A stretch of 64,000 nt of DNA, from positions 65,823 to 129,822 of the forward strand of contig KN834769.1 of the NCBI GenBank assembly GCA_000827265.1, written 5' to 3'. The translations under genes and the position numbers were made by a program. This document shows positions 1 to 10,650 of this stretch, piece by piece. The stretch is from Collybiopsis luxurians FD-317 M1 (taxonomy: Eukaryota > Basidiomycota > Agaricomycetes > Agaricales > Omphalotaceae). Under the pieces are notes generated by a model, which saw nothing but the letters and a program-made list of their open reading frames with translations, did no database searches and had not been told where the DNA came from. How positions within the stretch are numbered: position 1 is the first letter of the stretch; every line of letters starts with the position of its first letter.

Positions 1-230
1 CACTTGAAGCAGGGGGTTGAAGAGCACAATCGCGGCATGTGTTATCCTCCCAGACCCCAATTGTTGTGGGCAGAAATAATGGCCTCTGTCCAGTCACGGA
101 GTCACCCAGGGTATCATCAATAGACCGATTCAGAGGCTGACAAAAAACCAATGCGAGATCTGAAAGAGAGACAAGAAGCAGAAGTGCCCTCCTGGACAGC
201 AGTAGAGAAAAAAAACGGTTGCCGATGCAT
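1..230 (-). pseudogene. NRSIDD-family membrane protein, 5' exon, frameshifted, runs off left edge
   Basis: The minus strand from the ATG at 228-230 encodes the same signal peptide and start of ectodomain as the intact paralogue at 6201-7575 (MHRxPF start, then NRSIDDTLGDSVTGQRP, GVWEDNTC, CALQPP). An eight-A run at about 208-215 holds one base more than the paralogue, so the frame opened by the ATG ends within about 40 codons, while the conserved ectodomain continues in another frame. The rest of the gene lies beyond the left edge. It is either a recent pseudogene or a homopolymer sequencing error; the downstream exons would be needed to decide. Confidence 0.6.
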
Positions 231-1232
231 TTGGTCATTGGGAAGAGATTCCTCCCAGATTCTGAAGGCTAAAATATTGACCCCACGCTAGAACAGTCGT
301 TTAAATCGTCAACACACGTGTGAAAGTGGGCCATCGCGCTGTGCGCGTGGCAGGTACGAGTCCTGAAGGATGGATATTGCATGGAATCCTAGTTCTGTAA
401 AGTACCTGTGCATTCAAGAACAAAGGAAAGGTCCGAAAATAGAGACTGAAAGAGATGGGAAAAAAAATTTGATGAAATCAAAGAATGGAGAAATAAGCGC
501 TATTGACCATCTATGGACGATTCGGAAACGGGACTGATACGGCATAAGCGCCCGTGAAAATCCGACCATAAGGACGAGTTTTCTCCATTTCATTCCGGAC
601 TCGTAATATCACTGGATTGCTTGCAAGATCTGGAAAAGACACAGCGCAGTAATGAGCTTGAATGTTTTCCGAGCCCTGATTAAATCCAGAGCCATGCCGC
701 AGCACAAGTATAGCACTGGCGGTAACCGCATCCGTAGAGCAGTTCGTCTCGATCGTCAGCTCACTCATAGCCAGTCATCAGCAGATGAGGCGAAATGCGG
801 ACGTGTAGTATATATCATACATCACCATTCTCGGCTACTTACATATTAGGGTCGCACTGCATCTAAAATGACGGGTAAGAAAACTACAATTCTTTCTCTC
901 TACATGTCTAGTTGTAGGAGGCTGTTTGGAGGAAGAGGCGAGCCAGAACACCGTTGTCGATATCGGTATGCCACAAAGGTTACAGATCGTGACAAAAGAT
1001 GGAAAAATGGGAATCGTGAGAAAGTTGCCGAACTCATAATATCATCTCAGATGCATAAGCAAGCAGCCTCTATCCAGTCGCAAGGGTTAATGAGCCCGGA
1101 AGTTGAAGATATTCAATCAGAGTCATTACAATGAAGTCCTTTGTACCATGATTGACTAAACAAATGCCAGTACATATCCCTATATACAATGATTTGCATC
1201 CAACCTGCCGGGTATAAAAGCATGCCAGAGTC
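231..1232. repeat. Duplicated intergenic segment (copy of about 7.6-8.27 kb)
   Basis: No gene is supported here. The stretch is a diverged copy of the spacer at about 7600-8266. Shared landmarks include the block around 640-830 (matching about 7665-7840) and the block around 868-1190 (matching about 7920-8230). Short open frames inside both copies resemble each other only because the DNA is duplicated. It marks the arm of a tandem duplication with an offset of roughly 7.0-7.3 kb. Confidence 0.7.
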
Positions 1233-1424
1233 CTACCTCTCCAGAGTTGTAGGTGAATTCGCTCTCGGGCTTGGAGAATATCCAGGTGGCGGCTCATCAC
1301 TAAGGCCCTGTGCCCGAGCCGAGTTTTGCGGAGACTGCAGAAACGCAATCTGTATGAAGGCAATTCTCGGACAAAAATCGTTGCCTTCAATTGAGGGCGC
1401 GTGAGACTCCAACACTACCAACAT
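1233..1424 (-). pseudogene. Orphan C-terminal tail of an NRSIDD-family membrane protein
   Basis: The minus strand reads ...QNSARAQGLSDEPPPGYSPS...TTLER then stop, nearly identical to the last 40 residues of the paralogue ending at 8267. It keeps the PPGY motif but has no transmembrane segment, stalk or ectodomain. In the paralogue the matching tail is continuous with the membrane helix. Here about 1.8 kb of unrelated sequence separates it from the truncated gene at 3193-4132, whose missing end it most likely is. Confidence 0.75.
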
Positions 1425-3192
1425 CCGGCATCACCGTTGCTACGCTGTAAGATTCACTCAAACATTGAAAGTGTGAATTATCTGCACTATCGAAATGTGT
1501 CTGTCTGCGCTAGCCGTACGATCACTGCCGGCCATTAACAGACAAATAGCAGATAGTGATGGTAATTAAGAGACTCTGCACACGCACTAACTGATTATCG
1601 GCAGTGATTAACCGACAACTAACTTGCGACTAACAGCCACTGACAGACGGCTGAAATCAAAGCTTTACCGGCAGATGCACTAGTAACCGAGGCCGATTGC
1701 GACTGATAATGCCGCTCGGCGCTGTCCTAACGGCGAGATAAGTGGTGACTTAGGCACTGGACCACCAAACTTGATGGAAATGTGGACTGCAGGCCCCACG
1801 AGAGTCAGCCTAGGCAAGTTCACAGAATATTTCCTGCCGACTAAAGCAGAATGAGCCTTGTTTTCATTTGGATACCGTAGCCTAGAGAACATGTTTATCG
1901 ACTGAGTTTCAAAGTGAGTAATAAGTATTTTCATCGGACATGTACTACGAATACAAGTAATACATACATGTAAGTATTCTCAGTTCTTGTTCAATTCAGC
2001 TGCCATACCTTTTAAACTAATACACCTGTCCTGCGGTAATCAGGTCCTCAAGCTGAGGGCTGGTGGCGAGGATTTGCTAAATTATGTTGGTGGATGGGCA
2101 AGGCCAAGCTGACCAGATGGCTGAGGGCTGGTATGGAAACCTAAAAGAGAGAAATTTAAGCACAATCAAAGTGCATATACAGAGCATGGATCCTGCAGAA
2201 CAAGCGATATTTACAAGAAAGTACTATACTCTATAAGGAACTTGGAAGTGACAAGTAGGACGAATGATGTAAATAATGGTAAGTAGCCATCCGAAGTTAA
2301 AGAATGTTATCATTGCAATGAGAAACAAGATGGCACGAGAAATCAACAGAATCGACTGAGAGTATTTGACACTGCAATAACACTTACTCACAATATTCCT
2401 ACTTAATAGGTTCATAAAAGTCTGGGCACGAGTCGGCAGCATGAATCTCTTTTCCAATTAAAGGCTACTTATCAAATCTTTGCACCCCAAGGTACTTACT
2501 TGGGCTCGAGTTTGAGCGTTACATTCAAGCTATTGTACCGAGTCCGAAGTTGATTGCGCAATTCCAATGATGGAGGTGCTCAAGTGAGTCAGGTACCTCA
2601 GGTTGATGGAAACTAGTTGAATGATTTTGCAGACTCCGTTGACAAGACATTGGCTACACTTCGCCAACTTCTCCCTTCATTCTTCCCTCATTTTCTTCCA
2701 TATTTGGTTGTATTCTACTTTTGTTCCACTTCTACAATGGTATAATACCATGTAAGTAAAATGTAGTAACGATTTAAATGACTAATAACATTTATTTAAT
2801 CTTCATTCGCATGAACAAAAGGTTCAGAAAGTTCTATTCAAGTTGCTAATGCGTGAGCTTGCAATTCAACTCTCAATCAACTCTCAACCTCAACTATGTC
2901 TGACATGAAAGCTCAACGACGTTGAAGGAAATAAGTATTCATTCGTTGTCACTGATTTCTAAAGAGCTTGAACATGAAGATTAGTACTCAGATTACAGTG
3001 CTGAGTGCTCTGATACCCCAACCTGATCTCAGATGAATACTGAAGTCTGCCGTTGGAGTAGGGGGTCCCTAGGATCAATATCTTATCTGTTGTTCTTATC
3101 TTATCTCATGTTTGGCATTGTTAGGCATAGTTCATGTACAGCGTATTCTAGGTAGCACAGGCATACCATATACATTCATATGCAGTTCTTTG
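1425..3192. other. Unrelated sequence inserted into a paralogue; no gene seen
   Basis: This 1.77 kb stretch has no convincing coding region and no counterpart at the equivalent place in the 8267-10127 gene. The part at about 1500-1760 is GC-richer and holds several short mutually inverted words (for example CACTGCCG near 1526 and CGGCAGTG near 1598). The part at about 2040-2140 repeats the phrase CTGAGGGCTGGT twice. This suggests mobile-element debris, but I could not find clean terminal repeats or target-site duplications. Confidence 0.4.
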
Positions 3193-4132
3193 CTAGTATC
3201 GGCTAGTCCACCGTTGAGTCGAAACAGTGTATGACTGTTCTGTCACTATCTCATCTCGATCACCTCGACGACGGGAATGCCTTGTCCATCCTGCTGTGAG
3301 GGCGCTCAGGACAAATACACCCCCGATTACGGCCCCAATAATAACACGCGTAGGGACGGTAATTTTGGAAGAATTTCCTGAGCTGCTGGAGGAAGCAGAG
3401 CCGGTAGACGCAGCAGCGTTCGAAGTTGATGGATTGGTATTGGTAGCCCCATCTTGGAATCTAAGGAACAGTTAAATTGGGACACAAGCATTGTTAGAGA
3501 ATGACGAACGTGTACAGGGCATAATCAAAGTTGACATAAATATCCTGACCGAAGCCAGCCGTAGTAATGACCATCTGGTGAGTGGCGTTCTCCAAGCCTG
3601 TTTTGGAAAAAGCTAAAGCACTCTCGTTGAACTGAAAAAGCAGAGCACTGGCGTTGGGCGAGTGAGTGAACGATCCGGCTATAAAACCATCGAGGAGAAA
3701 GTCTGCAGCTGTCGTAGCCGTGACACCAGGTGCGGGAGCGTTCGCAAGGATAAAAAAGACATAAATGGCAGTACCTTGGTGGCCCCATTTGAATACAGAA
3801 TCGCAAAGCAGGGCATTATTCGAGTATCACTCACCAGTAAATTCAAATGTGATAGATATGTTCTTCAGACCAGGATTATATGTCGCAGCGGTGTAAGTCC
3901 CTGCAAAGGCACTCGAAGCAGGGGGCTGAAGAGCACAAGTTTTACACAAATCATCCTCCCAAACACCCGTTGTTGGTAGATATGACGGCCTCTGTCCAGT
4001 CACGGAGTCACCCAGGGTATCATCAATTGAGCGATTGACAGCTTCTCCAAAAACCAACGGAAAGTTTGGAAGAGAGACGAGAGCTACAAGTACACCAGGA
4101 AGGAGTAGTGAGAAAAAGAATTGTCGAACCAT
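3193..4132 (-). CDS. NRSIDD-family single-pass membrane protein, truncated tail (276 aa)
   Basis: Three exons (4132-3835, 3774-3510, 3460-3193) join in frame to 276 codons plus stop. The start at 4132 is chosen because the paralogues begin at the same place with a hydrophobic signal peptide (MVRQFFFSLLLPG...). The ectodomain carries NRSIDDTLGDSVTGQRP, GVWEDDLC, CALQPPASSAF and TYTAATYNPGLKNI. A Ser/Ala-rich stalk and one membrane helix (VIIGAVIGGVFVLSALTAGW) follow, then basic RRRGDRDE. The protein stops about 30 residues later, with no coiled coil and no PPxY. The missing tail appears at 1233-1424, beyond an unrelated 1.8 kb insert. The intron present between exons 2 and 3 of the paralogues at 6201 and 8267 is absent. 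The function of the family is unknown to me; the ectodomain resembles a beta-rich adhesion or binding domain common in Agaricomycete membrane proteins (inference). The gene may be expressed as a short protein or be a pseudogene. Confidence 0.65.
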
Positions 4133-5264
4133 GAAGCTACGCAGACACTGGGGGAAAACTCTCAAGAACAGTAGAATCTGAAATGTCGACCACAGTCCTA
4201 TGTAAAAGAAAGTTAGATTGATCGTTAAGTGACAATAAAGCATAGCGATTATGCCAATTACCCCTTGACCAAAATTCAGTATTAAGATTCGGTACGTTCA
4301 GAATAACACTGTTATAGATTTTGGACAGCTGAAGGACAGTTGAAGGACAGCTCAATCCAGTTCTCCCCCTATACCACTTGAAGCACGACTCATATCTGTC
4401 GACATGTTGTATACAATGAATTGCTCGGCGTTTAAAGCAGCGAGACAATGTTGACGTCGATAGAAACTTGTTAGAAACGGATTGGAAGAGAACATTTATA
4501 ATAGCAAAATTAGCTCTACTCGAAAGTAGAGGTAGAGGAAGAGCTTCATGTAACGTCCTGCCGCAGCATGCCGATGCCGCATACAAATTGACGAAAAACC
4601 TGGTATTGTATAGCGAAGTCATGACCACTGTCGCAGACTCGTACTGCTTAGTACAATCATATGTAATGGAGGTTTACAGATAGCAATGACCAACATGGGA
4701 AGATGTGTCGTAGGCAAACACTGTATCTCCACCGGTCGTGGCCTCGGGGAACCGTCAGCTAGTGCGGGATTGCAGCCAAAGTAGAGCTTCACTCGCTTTT
4801 GGAAAACGGCGGAGCTCTACTTCTCGCAAATACTCTACCTGAAACTCTTCTTTCACCCTCCACCTCCACCTTTGCGTTGTTAAGGGGAGCCCTGTTTTCG
4901 CTATTGTGAACGTTCGGGATTGGGAGATGGGAGGAGGAAAGCCAAAACCTTCATGATAGGCGCCCAACGTTATGACATCGTGGGACACCTGACCGTCGGT
5001 CCGTCCTGAAAACCCGTCTTATCAGAATACTTGATGTCATCTTGAAACATTGTACATCTGCAATTTTGAAAGCTAACTCAGGCTGAGTAACCTTCTCCTT
5101 ACTATCTTTCTTTTCTCTTCTTCTTTTACCTCGAATCAACTTGAAAACGATGCTCCATAGGACAAAAGCCTTATAGTATAACTTGAAGTTTATAGTTCCC
5201 GAAGGTAGAGTCATGCGCTTAGCGTTGCCAGTCAAATACTGAACGAAAAAGGAAGACTATAAAC
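4133..5264. other. Duplicated spacer upstream of the truncated paralogue
   Basis: No gene is supported. The region parallels about 10128-10640. The stretch just upstream of the start (about 4140-4240) matches 10135-10240, and about 4890-5010 matches 10480-10570. It is the intergenic arm of the tandem duplication, offset by about 5.4-6.0 kb. Confidence 0.6.
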
Positions 5265-5960
5265 CCAATCCTACAAGACCGCATGTCCCTCTGAGGTAAG
5301 CAGCCCGTCACTCAATCCCTGCGCCCAGGCAGAGTTTATTGCTCCTGCAAGTGAGCAATGTGCTCAGACATTGCCCAGATCTGCGCCTTCAGCTGCGAAA
5401 CATCTTCCATTCGATTTATCGATGGCCTTATTGATTGACCCCCGAAAATGCTTTCGATAATGACTGGCCTGACAATGCAGAGGTTAAGCCCGCATCCGCA
5501 TCTAAATGGCTTCCTATAGTATCGCCGTTCCTCTCGGCAGCCTCATTCTGCAGATACCGAATTCCCTCGTGAAGTTGTTGCACTTGGCGGTCAAGTTCCT
5601 GCTGCCGTTGTCGTAATATAGCTTTAGCATCTGCGGAGAGGGGTATGGAAGACATTCCAGGTTCAGAAGTAGCTGCGGTTGGGTGTATTGAGCCGGAGAG
5701 GGAAGTTGAGCCCGGGAGGTTGATATAGGTGCAGCAGACGAGGTCGTTGGATTCGAAGGGGAATCTATTAACGCTGAGCTTGCGGTCAAGCAGATAAAAT
5801 GAACGGATCGATTTCTAGCTGAAGGATATCGTCTCGATCGTATTGTTCAGAATACTTGCGATAATGACAATCTTGCAGCCGAAACTGCCACAGCCGTGAT
5901 TCCACCGACTACTCCGCCTACAATGGCACCGACTAAGCCTGTAAACCTCCCTTCTAGCAT
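5265..5960 (-). pseudogene. 3' remnant of an NRSIDD-family paralogue
   Basis: The minus strand is a diverged copy of the last exon of the intact gene at 10651-12181: juxtamembrane region, MSSIPLSADAK segment, coiled coil (RQRQQELDRQVQQLHEGIRYLQNEAAERN) and tail. The frame is broken several times. The tail reads GAG CAA TAA where the intact copy has QEQQNSAWAQ, so it stops before the PPxY position, and that motif itself has been lost (GLSDGLLTSE in place of GLSDEPPPGY). The signal peptide, ectodomain exons and most of the stalk are missing. It is flanked on the upstream side directly by the end of the 6201-7575 gene. Confidence 0.75.
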
Positions 5961-6200
5961 CGTTTTCAAAGTCGGCAAACTCAGACTCATAGGCAGTATC
6001 TACGGACCCGGGGTCACAGAGGGTCAATACAAGCTCAAATGTCAATGAGCCACCTTATTTTATTGGGGCCACTGCGATGACGAAAAGTGAGAAGCCGGTA
6101 TGTGATCCAACTGCATGCGAGCAGTTATTGTACAGCATCTTATATTCCTTATTTCCTCTTTGTATTCTAAGATGAGTGTCAATTGAAGTACATTGCTGCT

Positions 6201-7575
6201 CTACAAATTTGAATATCTAGGCAGTGACTCGTCGCTGAGGCCCATCGCTTGAGCCAACTCTTGCTGACGCTCCAGAAATACATTCTGCTCAGACCTCAAC
6301 TGTTCAATCTCATCACTAATTGCCCTCATCTGGCATTCCAGCTCCCGCCGTCGTACCTGCCGTAGCTCAGCTGTTGGAATCTGTACCGGGGCAGAACCTG
6401 TTGGCACTGGAACAATTTTGCGAGAGATCGAGGGGCCCAAAAGGAAAGGACTAGAGGAGACTGGACCTAGCGAGCTGGAGTTCTTAGTGGCTGTCTGGAC
6501 TAATCCTTCCTTTTTTCCTTCCTTCCTTCCTTTGTAAGCGAAAGGATATATATAATTCTGCTGCGGAGTAAGTAGGAAAGGATCAGTAAGCATGTTGTGT
6601 CCAGTATAGTGGTGTTGGAATTTCTTGTTGAACACTTCATGCCAGTGTTTGTGACTTCGACGGCGACTATAGAAGACGATCCCTGCTGTAACAGCACCTA
6701 TAATGATCAGTCCCCCAACAATAGCCCCAGCAATAGCACCTGTCTGTTTCGAGGAGCCCCCTGAAATGCTTGAGAAGGAAGAGCTGGGTGAAGCCACTGT
6801 AGGGGATGATAACGGGGTAATGGCAGGTAGAGAACTGGTTGCATCCTCAAATCTGCCCGCCAGTTGACTTGAGACACAGTACAGATTTCAGATAATAGAG
6901 AAAAGCGCACGTATACAAGGCATAGTCAAAATTAACCCAGACTTTGTCAGCGATGCCGGTTGTGCTAATGACCTAACAAATTTAACAGAAAAATTTTGGA
7001 CAAAGATCAGATGTCCTAATGAGACCAACCATTTGGTGAGTGATATTCTCCAAGTCTGTTTTGGAAAATGCCAAAGCGCTTTCATTAAACTGATAGGACG
7101 GAGCGCCGACAATTGGCAAGTAAACAAAGGTGCCAGCAAGAGAACCATCAAGTGCAAAGTTGGCAGCTGTGTTCCCCCAGGAGAGGATAAAGAAAACATA
7201 GATGGCAGTACCTGGGTAAATTTGCAGAGTCAGAGCAAATTCCAGGAGCAGAGCAATATTACAGTTACCAATAAACTCGAATGTGATAGCGATATTCTTC
7301 AGACTGGGATAATATGTTGCAGCAGTATATGTCCCATCAAAGCAATCCGAAGGAGGAGGTAAAAAATCACAGCCATTACAATTTTTTTCGTCTTGCCAAA
7401 CACCTGTCGTCGAGGGTAAAAATAATGGTTTCTTTCCGGTCACAGAGTCACCCAGACTATCATCGATCGACCGATTTAGAGGTTGACAAAAAACAAATGC
7501 GAGATCTGAAAGAGAGACAAGAAGCAGAAGTGCACTGCTGGACAGGAGTAGAGTAAGAAACGGTCGCCGATGCAT
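6201..7575 (-). CDS. NRSIDD-family single-pass membrane protein without PPxY (400 aa)
   Basis: Four exons (7575-7269, 7211-7030, 6972-6911, 6852-6201) join in frame to 400 codons plus stop. The signal peptide is MHRRPFLTLLLSSSALLLLVS. The ectodomain has NRSIDDSLGDSVTGKKP, GVWQDEKNC, CDFLPPPSDCF and TYTAATYYPSLKNI. The Ser-rich stalk is followed by a Gly-rich membrane helix (AIAGAIVGGLIIIGAVTAGIV) and RRRSHKH. The cytoplasmic side contains a Lys/Glu/Gly stretch encoded by a GGAA tetranucleotide repeat, then a coiled coil (QVRRRELECQMRAISDEIEQ). It ends in LSDESLPRYSNL, where the other complete paralogues have LSDEPPPGY, so the WW-binding PPxY is lost. The ectodomain also carries extra cysteines compared with its relatives. 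It is a cell-surface protein by topology; its ligand and function are unknown. Confidence 0.8.
6505..6533. repeat. TTCC/GGAA microsatellite inside coding sequence
   Basis: An imperfect tetranucleotide run within the last exon of the 6201-7575 gene encodes Gly/Arg/Lys/Glu residues on the cytoplasmic side. Length changes that are not multiples of three would shift the frame of the coiled coil and the tail. Confidence 0.7.
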
Positions 7576-8266
7576 GTAGTGATTGAAAGAGATCCCACTC
7601 AGATTCTAAAGCTTAAAATGACCACAGCCCTAGACGAGTTGTGTTAGATTGTTAACATAACTACATATCAGATTGCTTGCAAGATCTAAAAACAACACAG
7701 CGCAGCAATGAGCCTGAATGTTTTCTGAGCCCTGATTAATTCGAGCGCCATGCGATGAGTATAGCACCCTGGCGGTAACCGCATCCCTAGAGCAGTTCAT
7801 CTCAATCGTCAACTCGCTCATAGCTAGTAATCAGCAGATGAGGCGAAATGTGGATGTGTAGCAAATATCATACATAACCATTGACTATATCTCGACTACA
7901 TATCAGGGGTCATAATGCATCTATAATGACGGGTAAGAAAATTATGATTCTATCTTTCCACAGGCCTAGTAGTTGTGTAAGGGTGTTTGGAGGAAGAGGC
8001 GAGCGAGAACGCCGTTGTCGGTAACGGTATGCCACAAGGGGCAGAGATTGTGAGGGTATGGGTTTCATACTCGAAATCTCATCTCGGATGCATAAACAGC
8101 CTCCATCCAGTCGCAAGGTCGGAAGTTTGAAAATATATCTCATGCAATCAGAACTGTTACAATCAAGTCTTTTGTGCCATAAATTAACTATACAAATGTC
8201 AGAACATGTTCCTATATACAATGAATGATGCATCCAACACTCCAGGTATAAGAGCATGCCAGAGTC
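7576..8266. repeat. Duplicated spacer (partner of 231-1232)
   Basis: No gene is supported. This spacer separates two intact paralogues and is the better-preserved counterpart of 231-1232. It presumably holds the promoter of the 6201-7575 gene on the minus strand; I see no convincing TATA element. Confidence 0.55.
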
Positions 8267-10127
8267 CTATCTCTCCAGAGTTGTAGGTGAGTTTGCTCTT
8301 GCGCTTGGAGAATATCCAGGTGGCGGCTCATCACTAAGACCCTGCGCCCAGGCCGAGTTTTGCTGAGATTGCAGAAATGCAATCTGCTCTGTCATCACTT
8401 TGATCTGATCCTTCAGCTGCCCTACGTCCGCAATCTCATCTGCACTCCTCCCTACGGTTCTCTTCCTCCGCAGGGTACTCGACCGAGATGCGACTCCAAC
8501 TGCAGATGAGTCCCTGGAAGAACCTTCGTAAGAAGAGACACCTTCTGCAACGCCACCTTCAGCACGTTCCCTAGCTTCAGTTCTCAGTTCTTCGATCTCC
8601 TCGTTAATCACCCTCATCTGGCGTTCTAGCTCCCGTTGTCGCATCCGTCGTAGCTCAGCTTTTGGATTGGATGCGGTGGCAACCACTGGAGGGGTAGGAG
8701 TCTCATACGATACCGAGGAGCCCGAAAGGCTACCGTTGTCAAGATTGCGGGAAGGAGGCAGAGTTGCGGAGTTTGCAGCTGCTTGAGAGGAGTCCCGAGT
8801 GGTTCCTGCAGACATGACAATTTCTCCAGACGGGAGAGTCGAGAATACAGATCGATTTTGATATTGAAGGGGACTATCGACTGAGGACGTCGCACCCAGA
8901 GAAACCTCGGTGAATCGACTATGCCTCCGTCTAGAGTCGAAAGACTCATTGTTCCTGTCCGTCGACGGTATGGTAGAAGGCATGGTTTCGCTGGGAACTT
9001 GGGTCCCGTAAACAGAAAAAGAAGGTCTAGAGGCGTAGGCGTTGGTGCTTTGATATCCCGACCCGATCTCAGATGTGTAATACTGTTGTTGAGCGGGAAC
9101 TGTGAATGGGTTGCTATTCTGTGGTATCCCTGGATTGGTGTTCCCAACGTCGTGGTCTTCGCTACCGAGTAGTTCATGTTTTTGACGTCGATGGCGGGAA
9201 CAGCAGACAAATCCTACTATGAGGGCACCGAGGAAGGCGAGACCCCCAACAACGGCTGCAACAATGGCACGCAGTGGTTTAGTGTGTTTAGAAGGACTCC
9301 CTGAATTGTCGGAAAGGGAAGAGCCAGTAGACGCAGCAGCGTCGTGCGAAGTTGATGATGGAGTGGTTGATGGTGAATCGCTAGCCGCATCTTGGAATCT
9401 AAGGAACAGTCAATCTTAGACACAAATATCGTTAGAGAATGACGAACGTGTACAGGGCATAATCAAAGTTCACAAAAATGTCCTGACTTAGACCGGATGT
9501 GCTTATGACCTGATAAAATCTTGATTGAGACGGAATAGATAGCTAGATGTGCTGACAACTAACCATTTGGTGAGTAGCATTCTTCAAACCTGTTTTGGAA
9601 AAGGCCAAAGCACTTTGGTTGAACTGAAAGGCCGGAGCACTGGAGTTGGGCGAGTGAGCGAACGATCCGACTGTGGTACCATCGAGGGTGAAGTTGGCAG
9701 CTGTCGCAGCCGTGATACCAGATGCGGGAGCGTTTGCGAGGATAAAAAAGACGTATATAGCAGTACCTAGGTGGCTCCATTCGAATCCGGAATCGAAACG
9801 TAGAGCATTATTCGAGCATCACTCACCTGTAAATTCGAATGTGATAGATATATTCTTCAGACCAGAATTATACGTCGCAGCAGTATAAGTTTGCGCAAAA
9901 GCACTGGAAACGGGGGGCTGAAGAGCACATGTTTTGCACGTATTATCCTCCCAAACACCAACTGTTGTGGGCAGAAATAATGGCCTTTGTCCAGTCACGG
10001 AATCACCCAAGGTATCATCAATTGAGCGATTGACAGCTTTCCCAACAGCCAATGGAAGATTTAAAAGAGCGACGAGGAATACAAGTGCACCGGGCAGGAG
10101 TAGTGAAAAAAAGGTTGGTCGATGCAT
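8267..10127 (-). CDS. NRSIDD-family single-pass membrane protein with PPxY tail (565 aa)
   Basis: Four exons (10127-9827, 9766-9564, 9509-9448, 9398-8267) join in frame to 565 codons plus stop. The signal peptide is MHRPTFFSLLLPGALVFLVALL. The ectodomain has NRSIDDTLGDSVTGQRP, GVWEDNTCKTCALQPP and TYTAATYNSGLKNI, with several NxS/T sites. A Ser/Thr stalk leads to the membrane helix LRAIVAAVVGGLAFLGALIVGFV and basic SRHRRQK. The cytoplasmic part of about 350 residues is polar, with a coiled coil (AELRRMRQRELERQMRVINEEIEELR), a second heptad stretch and the terminal QGLSDEPPPGYSPS. PPGY is a PPxY motif, the class of ligand bound by WW domains of Nedd4/Rsp5 ubiquitin ligases. Ubiquitin-controlled turnover is therefore a reasonable inference, not shown. 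It is the best full-length template for the truncated copy at 3193-4132. Confidence 0.85.
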
Positions 10128-10650
10128 GAGGTTAAGCAGGCATTGGGAAAGAACTCTCAAAGGTGTTGAGCCTGGAATGTCGACCACAGCCCAATGTAAG
10201 AGAAAGTTTGGTCGTCGTCAAGTGACAATGAAGCATAGCAGATAGCCCTTGTGCCATAGTATTCATTCATTCAAGTTTGAATAAAGCTGTTATAGATTTT
10301 GGACAGCCTATGGACAGCTCAACGCGGTTCCCTTCTACGCCAAGCACGACTCGTGTTTGTCTAATTGTAATACACTCAACTGTTTGTTCGGCGCCTAAGG
10401 TAGCGAGGCAATGCTGAGGTAGTTAGAAACCTGCATTGGTCTGCGAATGTTGAAGGAATTCTTTTGTGGGGGAGGGAAAGCAACCACAATTTCTACCCGA
10501 GCGCCCATGATAGACGCTCAATGTCGCAACATCACGGGCCCTGACTGTCTGAAAACCCAAAAGTAAAGAGTGATGTGGTCTTGCCAGGTTCATTGGTACA
10601 CAACGACAAAAAAAAAAAAAACTCCCGTATAAAACCATAGCATCCCAATC

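Noticed and set aside
511..768. Minus-strand 85-codon frame starting MSELTIETNC, similar to one at 7630-7821
   Set aside because: Similarity extends outside the frames and the two frames diverge and end differently, so it reflects the duplicated spacer, not a conserved peptide.
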